23,977 nucleotides of DNA from Heterobasidion occidentale (Eukaryota; Basidiomycota; Agaricomycetes; Russulales; Bondarzewiaceae): positions 1 through 23,977 of the forward strand of contig JBCAQO010000129.1 of NCBI GenBank assembly GCA_039111635.1. Direction: 5' to 3'. The notes under the pieces were generated by a model. That model was given only the letters and a program-made list of their open reading frames with translations. It was not told where the DNA came from and made no database searches. This document shows positions 1-9,079 of the stretch, piece after piece. The position numbers and the translations under genes were made by a program. Every line of letters begins with the position of its first letter. The stretch's first letter is position 1.

Positions 1-324
1 TTCAAATCCTCCATAGCGACGTGGTCTTTTGAAATTGTGTATCCCAAGTAGTTTAGCTTGTCCTTATGGAACTCGCATTTCTCTGGTTTGAGGTAGAGAT
101 CGTTGTCGCGTAGAATTTGGAGGACTTGTTGAACAACCACAATATGTTCTGCTGCGGTTTTCGTGAAGATGAGGATGTTGTCCATGTATACTGTGATTTT
201 CTAGGCGAGGATGAGATCTTGGAAGATCATGTTCATCATGGCCTGGAAAGTTGCTGGGGAGTTAGTGAGCCCAAAGAACATTACTGTAGGTTCAAAGAGC
301 CCCAAGGGCGTTACAAAGGCTGCC
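1..324 (-). pseudogene. Ty3/gypsy reverse transcriptase fragment
   Basis: The complement of this stretch translates as the palm region of a Ty3/gypsy reverse transcriptase: TNSPATFQ, then a YMDD-box region, then KCEFHK and NYLGYTIS. It is a different, related copy from the RT of element A next door. The catalytic box reads YMDN, so the second Asp of YMDD is Asn, explained by CGAC to CAAC at a CpG. An in-frame TAG precedes it. The fragment is cut at 324 exactly where the LTR of element A begins and runs off the window at 1. The Asp loss and the stop make it a dead remnant. Confidence 0.88.
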
Positions 325-1146
325 TGTTAAGAGCCGACTCATAACACATGATATATGATCACCTGATCATATGACACGTGGTCTATGACCAACGGATATG
401 GCCTATACCCGGTGACCAACCCTTTGACTTCACCAACAGACATTGAGTTATCTTATCTTATCTTCTACCCTGATCGGCGATCATGTCATCACAGTTACCT
501 GAACGGTTCCTGTTCCTGGTTCCTGTCCCTACCCCAACGGTTTGTTCGTTGATTCTTCGATCGTTGATTGTTTACTTCTATTTACCTCGGTACCTTAAAA
601 GGCACGGACCTTCTGTCGATCTTGCCCTAAAGTAGTTTACGTATATATAGAATGAGCCAGATACCTGTATCGCCAGCTCGTTCACCTTTGTTACTCCCCA
701 CCTGTTCTTACTCTTGACCTTTGGTACTAGCCATACCTCTGCTACATCATAGTCTTTGCCATTAGGCCAGACCTTTGATTGTCAATAGAACCTCTGATTA
801 AACATTGGTTTAACTTGTCTTCGCACTTCTCTCTATCATCATCCTCAACCACTCAGTTGTCATATCAATACTGGCTGAGTTCTACACAGGACTAGCAGTG
901 TTCTATCTCAACTTTAGTGGCAGCATATCTACTGCCATCCAGGTCCACATCAGGTCGTACCCTCACATCTGTGGGAAATCCTTTGTGCCTTCTTGGAGAC
1001 ACGGTACCATCACGAATCCCTTATACATTCCGAATTACGCACCTAGTTAGCCGCTGGTGCTTTCATTAGACGCACTTGGATTTGGCACGTCCCTTAGTGA
1101 CTCAGGAGCCCCCTGGCACATTATGTGCGAAGACTAGGTCTTAACA
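325..1146 (+). repeat. 5' long terminal repeat of element A
   Basis: This 822-bp direct repeat matches 9080-9909 throughout. It starts TGTTAAGA and ends TCTTAACA, an 8-bp terminal inverted repeat with the canonical TG...CA ends. It holds a TATA box (642-649) and a conserved AGCTCGTTCA about 33 bp downstream. An open frame within the LTR is not a gene, because it is simply LTR sequence repeated in both copies. Confidence 0.95.
642..684 (+). promoter_or_regulatory. TATA box and predicted transcript start of element A
   Basis: TATATATA lies at 642-649. The block AGCTCGTTCA at 675-684 begins about 33 bp downstream of the first TATA base, a normal spacing for a transcription start. The same arrangement is kept in the 3' LTR (TATA 9403-9410, block 9436-9445). 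It is also kept in the unrelated-looking LTR-C on the minus strand (TATA-like 18159-18165, block within 18121-18132). That three-way conservation supports a functional start site. The exact start nucleotide is inferred. Confidence 0.6.
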
Positions 1147-1455
1147 CTTGAACGAGCTCACCTGCCCCTGCCTCACTCTGGACAGCCTACCCTCCCCGAA
1201 TACTGAAATCATTGGTGTCATTACCTTCCAACTACACGAAGGCAATTTACACCGAACACACCCTCTCCATCACCCTTGTAGCAGAACCACCCGAGGTCAT
1301 TAGCAGTGCGCTTAACCAAATCACCAACGGTTTGTTCAGACCGCTACTTCACTAACCCCCGTACCGATACCTGCTCGAAAGAGACGGATATGTTATGTTC
1401 CCCATCTCTATCTGGATCACACCCCACTACTCCAACCTTCGCCCAGCCAGCAAAG
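1147..1455 (+). other. Untranslated leader of element A
   Basis: Apart from the primer-binding candidate I see no conserved feature. The reading frame that opens at 1306 has little protein-like character before the Met at 1456, so I treat this as leader. It may also carry part of a deletion, because the gag that follows lacks its N-terminal half. Confidence 0.5.
1149..1158 (+). other. Candidate self-priming primer-binding site
   Basis: TGAACGAGCT, two bases after the 5' LTR, is the exact reverse complement of AGCTCGTTCA at 675-684, the predicted 5' end of the element's own RNA. The fungal element Tf1 is known to prime reverse transcription by folding its RNA 5' end onto a site next to the LTR. 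No TGG, the hallmark of a tRNA-primed site, follows the LTR here. The ten-base match could arise by chance at low probability, so this is inference from complementarity, spacing and LTR conservation. Confidence 0.55.
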
Positions 1456-1902
1456 ATGAGTACCGCCAAGACCCCGGAACCGGAACCCCCAGACAAAACC
1501 TTTCAGCTGCCCAGCATACCGGACCGACTATTGAGAGTCACCCAAGGAAACAGAAACTGGGTCCAGTACACGCAGATGTTCGGGGTGGTCGCCCTCCTAG
1601 CCAGAGCAGACGACCAACTCAAAAAGAAATACTACCTGAGAGGACTCAAGAAAGAACTCGCCATGCGAGTCCTTCAGGACAAAGTACCAGATCGCTTTGA
1701 AGATCTAATAGCTCAAACAGGGAAGCACACAGAGTCAATGGAAACAGAGGCTTTTCAAGAAGCCTACAGACCAATCTTATTGCCATACCGAGGAAGAAAA
1801 AGGAAGCGTGAAGGTGCTGACAACTATATTTGTTTTAGTTGCAGTGAACCAGGACACTGGGCAAGGAACTGCCCAAACCGAAGGAATAAGAAGACCCTAT
1901 AG
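1456..1902 (+). pseudogene. Gag remnant with zinc knuckle (element A)
   Basis: Capsid/nucleocapsid protein remnant of about 148 codons. From the Met at 1456 (MSTAKTPEPEPP) a Pro-rich linker passes abruptly into what resembles the end of a fungal Ty3 capsid domain (KYYLRGLKKELA, FEDLIA). A CCHC zinc knuckle follows (CFSCSEPGHWARNC, spacing CX2CX4HX4C, residues about 126-139) with a basic region before it. The family protein is usually about 300 residues or more, and the N-terminal half of the capsid is missing, so an internal deletion near 1530-1560 is likely. The frame ends at TAG 1900-1902 and protease continues in the same frame. The upstream Met at 1306 adds 50 residues with no recognisable domain. 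Confidence 0.75.
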
Positions 1903-1908
1903 GAAAGA

Positions 1909-2601
1909 ATGCAAGGAACCCCAGAGCGGAACCAATACCAGGAAAAGAAGCTCACAGAAGCTTCGGAGATCCAGCATCTCTTGGAACAGATCTTGGATAG
2001 ACGCCAGCCAACGCCTATTCCGACAAGCAATCGGTTCTCGCCAATCACACACCTGTACAAAGAAGTCGAAGTCGAAGAAGATCCCAAACCAGCTATCTTA
2101 ATCTCTTCGATCTTCCAGATCGTGAAAACGGGCGCACCATCACTTCAGATCAAAGTAGACCTCATGGAATCCAACAGGACGGCAAGAACCTCCGCATTAA
2201 TCAACAGTGGAGCAACCGGCAATTTTATTAATCGCCGGTTCATAGAGGAACATCAAGTCGCAACCATCCCCACTCGACCCATCCCCATAAATCATGTGGG
2301 AGGAGAACCACTAGGAAGCAAGCCCATTACCGCATGGGCAGATCTAGGCATCCACATTCATGGAGAAAATCGCGGAACGCACTAGGAACGAACCTTGTTA
2401 TTTGTCACAAACATAGGGAAAGAGGACATCATTTTAGGAACCGACTGGTTGTTGAAGCACAACCCAGAAGTTGACTGGCACGCCTATGGGCTACACCTCA
2501 CGAGATGCCCACCCTCCTGCCTAATACAAGGAGGACCGGTCAAGGCCAAAAGAGCCTTTAAAAAGAAGACATATTCCCCACCCTCAAGGAGAACAGGATA
2601 G
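1909..2601 (+). pseudogene. Retropepsin-like protease, catalytic Asp lost (element A)
   Basis: Aspartic protease that would cut the Gag-Pol polyprotein. It lies in the gag frame, three codons after the gag stop. The active-site loop reads ALINSGATGNF, where the family has Asp-Ser/Thr-Gly-Ala: codon 2203-2205 is AAC (Asn). The preceding ATC makes the ancestral GAC a CpG site, so this is a CpG-to-CpA change. The second conserved motif is present (IILGTDWLLKHNP, about 2428-2466). A nonsense TAG at 2383-2385 separates the two motifs. The frame ends with TAG at 2599-2601. Both lesions make it inactive. Confidence 0.82.
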
Positions 2602-2964
2602 AGGCCGAGGGCTATCAGCACCGGGACTACAGCATCCCATCACAAAAGGTGGGAATACCTAGGACAGGCCGGAAAGTGGAAAACACCACAGTACCACATC
2701 CGTGGACAATACCTAAAAGTCCAGGGTTCACAACCCAAAGGTTAAATGCACATCTTCGCGCTCGGGCTAAATGAATGGATGCCCCCACATGGGCCGAAGA
2801 AGATGCAATGGAAGATGGTGGCGGCAATCCCGCACTTTCCTCCACGAACCTAGACAAAGATGGAGTATACCTCGTCAGGTACCTAGAAACGGGAGCTCTA
2901 GAAGCACTGGAACTATACAATGACTCCAAGGAAGGAGTAGACATCCACAGAGCCGAAACCCAGG

Positions 2965-3130
2965 AAAAGTCGCAGCCTTGGGGCATGCGCGAAGAAAAGT
3001 CGCGACCTTGGGGAACGCACAAAGACAAATCGCAGCCTAGGGGCATGCGTGAAGACAAGGAAAATCAGTCACGGCCTTGGGGTGTGTGCGAAGAATTTAG
3101 GAACAAGTCACGACCTAGGGGAAAGCGCGA
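2965..3130 (+). repeat. 30-bp coding tandem repeat in the protease-RT linker
   Basis: About five imperfect copies of a ten-residue charged unit (KSQPWGMREE, KSRPWGTHKD, KSQPRGMRED, then two spaced variants). The first three copies are exactly 30 bp apart. It lies between the protease and RT of element A, in the pol frame. Family members generally have a poorly conserved linker here. The role is unknown, and slippage of a low-complexity linker is the simplest origin. Confidence 0.75.
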
Positions 3131-6100
3131 AGACCCACTCGGGCCGGAACCAAAGAAACAGACCAAGCATACTAACTCACAGCGCTTAGTGGAGGAAGCC
3201 GCAAAAGGAAAGCCGGAGTTATCATTTGAGGAAATTGTGCCAAAGGAGTACTAGGACTACAAAGAAGTATTCACTGGATGACCCAAAGGACGGCTCCTAC
3301 TGGAAAGACCATGGGACCATTACATTGACATCAAGGAGGGCATGGAGCACTCGCTACACCCTAAACTCTACAGTCTAAGTCCTGTCGAACAGGCTGAGCT
3401 CAAGAAATTTATAGAGGAAAATCTGGCCAAGGGATTCATTAGGGAATCCAAGTTGCATATAGCATCACCCTTCTTTTTCGTCAAAAAGAAGAACGGAAAA
3501 CTGTGACCAGTCATGGATTATCGACAGTTAAATGAAATAACCGTGAAGAACAAATACCCCCTGCTGATAATTCAGGAACTTTTAGATCTACTCAAGGATG
3601 CAGAATACCTCTCGCTCATAGACATTGATACAGGATTCAACAACATAAAGATGTTCAAGAAGGATATTCACAAGGCGGCATTCCTAACAAACCTAGGGAT
3701 GTACGAACCTCTCGTCATGTACTTCAGATTAACAAACTCGCCGGCCACCTTCCAAACCATAATGAACTCGCTCTTCAAGGACCTCATCTACTTAGGGAAG
3801 GTCGCAATCTACATGGATGACATCTTGGTATTCACCAAGACCATGGTAGAACACATCTGAATCGTACAACAGGTCCTACAGATATTAAAGGACAACAATC
3901 TCTACCTACAATCATCGAAATGCCATTTCCACAAGAACAAATTGACGTACTTGGGGTACGTCATCTCGCACGGACACCTGGAAATAGACCCAGTCAAGGT
4001 AGAAGGAATCGCGCAGTGGCCAACACCTACTCGTGCCAAGGAAGTACAGTCCTTCCTTGGATTCTGCAACTTTTATTGCAGATTTATAAAGGATTACTCA
4101 AAGGTAGCGCGACCGCTATTCGAGCTAACACAAAAAGAACACGCCTGGGTTTGGACCCTAGGATGTGAGCAGGCCTTCCAACAACTTAGGAAGGCATTCA
4201 CTGAGTCACCTGTACTAATCATGCTGGATACGGAACAGCCATTCCACATTGAATGTGATGCCTCTGATTTTGCTACAGGTGCAGTACTCTCACAACAGGC
4301 CAAGGACAGCAAGTGGCACCCATGTGCCTATATATTGAAATCCCTTACACCCGCAGAACGAAACTATCCAATATACGACAAGGAACTTCTGGCGGTAGTA
4401 CGGTCGTTCAAAGCATGGAGACATTACTTGGAAGGCGCCACACACCAGGTCGACGTCTGGACCGATCACAAGAATCTGGAATGGTTCAGGACATCACAGA
4501 AACTAAATTGTCGACAAGCCTGGTGGTCGCTTTATTTGTCACGCTTCGACTACAAACTCACACATAAGGCAGGGACCACAAATAAATCGGACGGTCTGTC
4601 TTGGAGGCCAGACCATAAAGAGGGAGTGGAATTAGACAATTCGGGAGAAGTCTTCCTAGGGCCGGAAATTTTCGATAAGACAGCCCAGCCAAACTCCCGG
4701 ACCCCCTTCACAGAAGCAATGAACATCCAATCTGTCCATCTTAGCGCAACAGATCTGATAGAACCTCTCAATCCATGAAAGATCTTCCACCTTAGGGCAA
4801 CGGGAAGAACGGCGGTCACCATGATCGAGACGGAGCTTAGGGACCACATCATAGCAGGAAACAAAGAAGACCCCTGGCTATTGGAAATACTGAAACAGGT
4901 CAATGAACTCGGACCCAGATCCCTCAAGAAAGGCTTGCAGGAATGGAACGAAGAGGACGGCCTCGTACTACATCGCGGAAAGGTTTACGTACCGTCAAAC
5001 GGAGAACTACGAAGGGACATAATCAAACGGCATCATGACAATCGAACAGTGGGACATCCAGGAGTTAGAGGTACCCTGGTGTCAGTCGGTCAAGACTATA
5101 CTTGGCCTGGAATGTCTAACATGGTACAGCAATATGTGGAAGGATGCACAATATGTCAATCAACGAAGAATGACACACATCTGACAATGGTGCCGTTACA
5201 ATCAACAGAGATACCAGACCAACCATTCGGAACAATCACTATGGATTTCATTACAGATCTCCTGGAGTCAAATGGATACAACTCAATACACGTGGTCACG
5301 GATCGGTTAACAAAGACAACGATCATCACCCCTTTCAAGAAGACAATTGATTCCAACGGTATGGAGAAATTACTCTTAGATCACACATGGTGACGGTACG
5401 GATTACCGGACAAGATAATTTCGGACCATGGAACACAATTTGCATCTAAAGTAGCACAAGCGCTACTAGAAGAATTAGGAATCAAGTTATCCCTCAGCAC
5501 GGCTTACCACCCACAGACAGATAGAGCAACGGAGGAGATGAACCAGAAACTGGAGCAATACCTCAGGGCATTTTGTAGCTCCACACAAGACGACTGGGCA
5601 GAACTTATTCCCTATGCGGAATATACCCACAACTCACACCAGCACTTGGCGACAAAGATCTCGCCATTTGAGCTTCTTCATGGATACCAACCAAGAGCTT
5701 ACCCTGCAATCGTCGGAAACACAGACGTACCCACTGCCGACAAGCGCCTAGAACTGTTAAAGAAAGCACAGCAAGAAGCACAGGCCAGTCTGGAAATTGC
5801 AGCAGAATCCATGAAGACTCAGCATGACAGGTTTGGGGTAGAACTTCCCCCATTCAAGACAGGAGATCAAGTATGGCTCGACGGAAAGAACATACACACA
5901 AATCACCCCTCGGAGAAGTTAAAGCCAAAGAGATTTGGGCCATTCAAAATTTTGGACACCATAGGAACGGTTAACTATCGGCTGGAGTTGCCTAAGAATT
6001 GGAGGAAGATACACAACGTCTTCCATGCCTCGTGGTTAACCATGTACAAGGAGAACACCACTCATGGTCCAAATTATAGGAAACCTCCACCCGACCTCAT

Positions 6101-6392
6101 CGAAGGACAGGAAGAATTTGAGGTTGAAAGAATTATAGCATCCTGCTGCTTTGGATGTTGGAAGACCCTACAATTCCTAGTCAAATGGAAAGGGTACCCA
6201 GAATCCAACAACTCATGGGAATCAGCGGACGTGGTCAAGAACGCAAAAGAGGAAGTTAGCGACTTCCACAGGAAATACCCACTGGCAGTCCGAGGCATGG
6301 GGCTGTCTACTCGGAAATTACAACTTGCACTCGACAGAAACCAGATAGTGGAACTGTGCAACAGACAAATTCGGCTGATGAAGACCTTGGCA

Positions 6393-6779
6393 GGGAAGAA
6401 ACTACTCGACACAGGTTTAACAGTCAAACAGGCAAAGACCACAATACAGGAAGAAACCTCGAGACAGAAGCTGACACAGACATCAGCAGGAAAGAAACTA
6501 CTAGGCGCAGAACTAATGGTTAAACAGGCAGAAACCGCTATACAGGAAGAATCCATAAGGTGCAAGTTACTTGTTTACCCAATAGGGAAGAAACTACTAG
6601 CCACGGGAGCCATGGTTGCACACATACAAGCATCCATAGTGGATGAAGAATATAGGCAAAAGCTCAGGAAGACAAAACTAGGAAGACAGTTCCTGGCTAC
6701 CGGCATGACACCGACGGAAATCAGGTTGGGAATCAAGAAGGTCCAACCATTGTTACCCAGTGGACAGATACTTATGCAT
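6393..6779 (+). repeat. 32-residue tandem repeat following the chromodomain
   Basis: Four units start at 6393, 6489, 6585 and 6681, exactly 96 bp apart. The unit pattern is GKKLL-x-TG-x(2)-V-x-QA-x(3)-I-x-EE-x(2)-RQKL. Units 1-3 begin GKKLL and unit 4 begins GRQFL. Each looks amphipathic and helical by eye. It is part of the pol reading frame, C-terminal to the chromodomain. I do not recognise it from other elements, and it could be a nucleic-acid or chromatin-binding extension or a coiled coil. Confidence 0.85.
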
Positions 6780-6782
6780 TGA

Positions 6783-7760
6783 CAAGGGAAGAACCTCACC
6801 TACGACACGGAGAGTCTAGGAAAGAGCACTCGGACAAATAAACATAGACGCGCTCGGGAAACAAAGGTGGCCCCTTCCCCCTCCTCTCGCACACCAACAT
6901 ATTCCTCTGGAGTCAAACATGAGTCAAGGAAATCCCAGAAATCAACATGGGCCAGGAAGAATGCGGACGAACAAGTATCAAATTGGAGATACCGTGCAGT
7001 CAAAGACCTGGAGAGACAAATGACCAAGGGACTTGCTTGGAAGAAGGATTCACTTTGTTAAAACGCCAATGAAGACGACGGATCAGAAGAAGGCTTAGTC
7101 CACACACCGGAACCAGAAGATATGTCTTATCAAAATACCGATGAAGACTACATGGACGAAGGCTTGGATTACTCGCCGGATGAAGAAGTATACGAAGACG
7201 CTATGGACCTAGACAGCGTCAACGGAGAATGGAGGAAAGGACCCCTCTCCCCAATCTTTGAAGAAGATGAAGAGGAAGAAGAAGAAACGGACTCAGGAAT
7301 GTCCTATTCACTAACGGGACTCACCTCTTCCTCCGCGCCGATGGAACAAACACCCCCCACACCATACACACCGTATGGAAGTGGTGCTTGGCGCATCTCA
7401 GCAAAAGAACCCTCTGCACAATACGGAAGCAGCGCTTGGCACATCTCGGCAAAGGACATCGACTCAGACGAGGACACACCTCCTCATACCCCTAGTACCC
7501 CCAACTCTGATGAAGACATACAGGTAAACTCCAAAGACGAGCAACATGAATTTGATGCGGCCGAAGAAATAGGAGACCTATCAATCAAGGACACCCCTGG
7601 ACGGCTACCAGGTGGCATGGATATTGACAGTCTAAACACACACGGAACGGCCAGTGCTATCTATCACGATACCACAGGAAACAAATTACCCCACCCCCCG
7701 CTCAAGCACTACGAGCAGTGCTTCAACGGACGAAGCCCCTTGGAGAACCACCCCAACTAG
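6783..7760 (+). pseudogene. Acidic C-terminal extension of the pol frame (element A)
   Basis: The pol frame continues after TGA 6780-6782 for 326 codons, broken only by TAA 7059-7061, and ends at TAG 7758-7760. The first part is basic (KSTRTNKHRRARE). The second, with its own Met at 7122, is strongly acidic (EEDEEEEEETDSG near 7258-7299) and rich in Ser, Thr and Pro. It contains a repeated short block (SGAWRISAKE and SSAWHISAKD near 7380-7455). Either one very long Pol was broken by CpG-type nonsense mutations, or this is a separate third ORF starting at 7122. I recognise no domain. Confidence 0.6.
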
Positions 7761-7821
7761 CGAACTGCTATAGAAGGACACCAAAAGTAATCTTGGTCGA
7801 TTAACTATCAACTCCGACGCC

Positions 7822-8106
7822 ATGGACACCAAAGACAATCTTGGCTGATCGCCTATCACGGAGTTGGAACCAGAAATATCCAGAGAGGAACAGCGATGGC
7901 AAAAGATTCAAATCCAGCAGATTGGCCAAGCAGGACCAAATGAAGCAGGGCCTATATTAGAGAGCCCGACGCCTGGAATCTCTCCACTCTTCCTTGACCA
8001 CCCTCTACTCGCACCCCCTCCTCTGCTAGACAGCAAGTGGTACAATAACCCAGAGCTGTACAAACCACTAGATCTCTCCTACCAACCCCCCAAGGAGAAT
8101 GCCTAA
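7822..8106 (+). pseudogene. Third open region of element A, unknown product
   Basis: From Met 7822 the frame runs MDTKDNLG, hits TGA at 7846-7848, then continues with a Gln- and Pro-rich sequence (REEQRWQKIQIQQIGQ, then PLLAPPPLLDSKWYNNPELY) to TAA 8104-8106. About 45 bp upstream (7777-7820) lies an imperfect duplicate of 7822-7865. There the codon matching the TGA reads CGA, direct local support for a CGA-to-TGA change. No family is recognised. Confidence 0.45.
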
Positions 8107-8323
8107 TGAGCGGGACCCGCGCGTTGCCATATACAATGCAGTCAAGGTCATGCTCGAGCTCGCGCTCTGCGCTCTGCACAACATCGACACATATACACAC
8201 ACGCCACCATCTGAGCCATCCCCTCAGATATTCCCTACCACTCCTGACTCCTCGTCATCACCGTCTTTACCCTCGCTCCCCGTTCCACCCATGCCACGCC
8301 CACCGACACCAGCTAGACACTAG
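8099..8323 (+). CDS. Short overlapping ORF, unknown (element A)
   Basis: Begins with ATG inside the last codons of the preceding open region (overlap 8 bp, -1/+2 register). It encodes about 74 residues: a helical start (YNAVKVMLELALCALHNID), then a Ser/Pro-rich tail ending in TAG just before the LTR-B1 target duplication. It may be the natural continuation of the preceding frame after one indel. A second frame over the same DNA is also open, so coding is uncertain. Confidence 0.3.
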   Translation: MPNERDPRVAIYNAVKVMLELALCALHNIDTYTHTPPSEPSPQIFPTTPDSSSSPSLPSLPVPPMPRPPTPARH

Positions 8324-8899
8324 TTGTTACGAACTGCTCGTTCAGTAACCCAAGAGTAACAGGTTCTTCTCTAGGTCGCGCGATGGACTGAGTGGTGGAC
8401 AAAGTCTCGACTGTATCAGGCAATGATACAGGAGGGAATAATGATTATTCTACTGTAAGAAGACAGTAGTGAATGAAGAGAATAGACTGAAGATCCTCAG
8501 CCTATTCTATGGGCCTTATATACTGTATAGGGTATAGGGTAAGAGTCCGTATGCTTCTCCGGGTTCCCATCCTAGGAGAGCTATGGTCGCCATCTCTCTC
8601 AGCCGGTGCCTACTCTTGTACTTCACTAGTCGCACCAATCCATCCTGGTGCGACAAGGTGCTTACCCATAAGCCCTAAGCCCATGGCATGTGAGTGCCTA
8701 TCTTATCAATCTGCTATTCCCATGACCCTGTCATATAACCTCTACCGATGTCTTGAAGAACCATTGGTCCAGTCGGCTCCTAAGGACATGCCGAATACCT
8801 TGATGTACGCTCTGTAGTGGAGCCGCCTAGCATGTGATGCTTGAACCATCAGATAGACCAGCCCTGAAGAGCCCCGATCAGTCAAGTCATAACACTAGT
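8320..8899 (+). mobile_element. Solo LTR-B1 with 5-bp target duplication
   Basis: The LTR occupies 8325-8894 (570 bp), starts TGTTACGAACTGC and ends CAAGTCATAACA. CTAGT directly flanks it at 8320-8324 and 8895-8899. It shares both ends and most of its body with 10986-11606. No internal region is present, so a full element was lost by LTR-LTR recombination. It sits between the ORFs and the polypurine tract of element A, so it inserted after A did. Confidence 0.93.
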
Positions 8900-8918
8900 C
8901 AAACCAACGTCCCGGACC

Positions 8919-9056
8919 ATGCACCATTATGCTTCCACTTCGCCTGACTCACACCTAGTCGATCCCCACTCTATCATTGCAAAGCACTACCCAACTTTTG
9001 CCTTGGCCTACATATCGCACAACCCAACCGACCATTACCCATTGTGCTATATGTGA
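8919..9056 (+). CDS. Small ORF before the polypurine tract of element A
   Basis: A 45-codon frame (MHHYASTSPDSHLV start, ends TGA) lies after LTR-B1 and stops 10 bp before the purine tract. It is probably the C-terminal end of the element's 3' ORF, separated by the LTR-B1 insertion. Without the 575 inserted bases it would be in the frame of 7822-8106, not that of 8099-8323. No family is recognised and coding is uncertain. Confidence 0.3.
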   Translation: MHHYASTSPDSHLVDPHSIIAKHYPTFALAYISHNPTDHYPLCYM

Positions 9057-9066
9057 GGCCGAGGTT

Positions 9067-9079
9067 AGAAAGGGGGTGG
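9067..9079 (+). other. Polypurine tract of element A
   Basis: AGAAAGGGGGTGG, almost wholly purine, directly abuts the first base of the 3' LTR (9080). This is where plus-strand DNA synthesis starts in LTR retroelements. Confidence 0.75.

Larger units (their letters stand above)
2775..6782 (+). pseudogene. pol: Pol of element A: RT, RNase H, integrase, chromodomain
   Basis: A single frame carries the whole Pol in order. RT: FFFVKKKNGKL and MDYRQLN at 3474-3533, FQTIMNS, and an intact YMDD at 3810-3821. RNase H: DASDFATGAVL (Asp codon 4257), TDHKNLEWF (4461 on), and a modified ADxLSRRPD-type end. Integrase: zinc HHCC (HHDNRTVGHPG, GCTICQ), then DDE residues at 5244, 5424 and 5532, with exactly 35 residues between the last two. 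Chromodomain: about 6114-6285 (EVERII, FLVKWKGYPESNNSWE). Internal stops are TAG 3252 and TGA 3279, 3504, 3858, 4776 and 5391, with no frameshift among them. Missense changes such as Trp at 4521 and 4602 and SDHG for SDRG also fit CpG transitions. It lies in a different frame from gag/protease (frameshift or lost linker at 2602-2774). Confidence 0.93.

Noticed and set aside
1147..1165. tRNA-type primer-binding site
   Set aside because: No TGG start and no match I recognise to a tRNA 3' end. The self-complementary match is better.
8509..8817. 102-105-codon ORF in LTR-B1 and LTR-B2 (11212-11529)
   Set aside because: Both copies are in solo LTR sequence after the TATA-like region. Regulatory and untranslated LTR DNA explains it, and no domain is visible.
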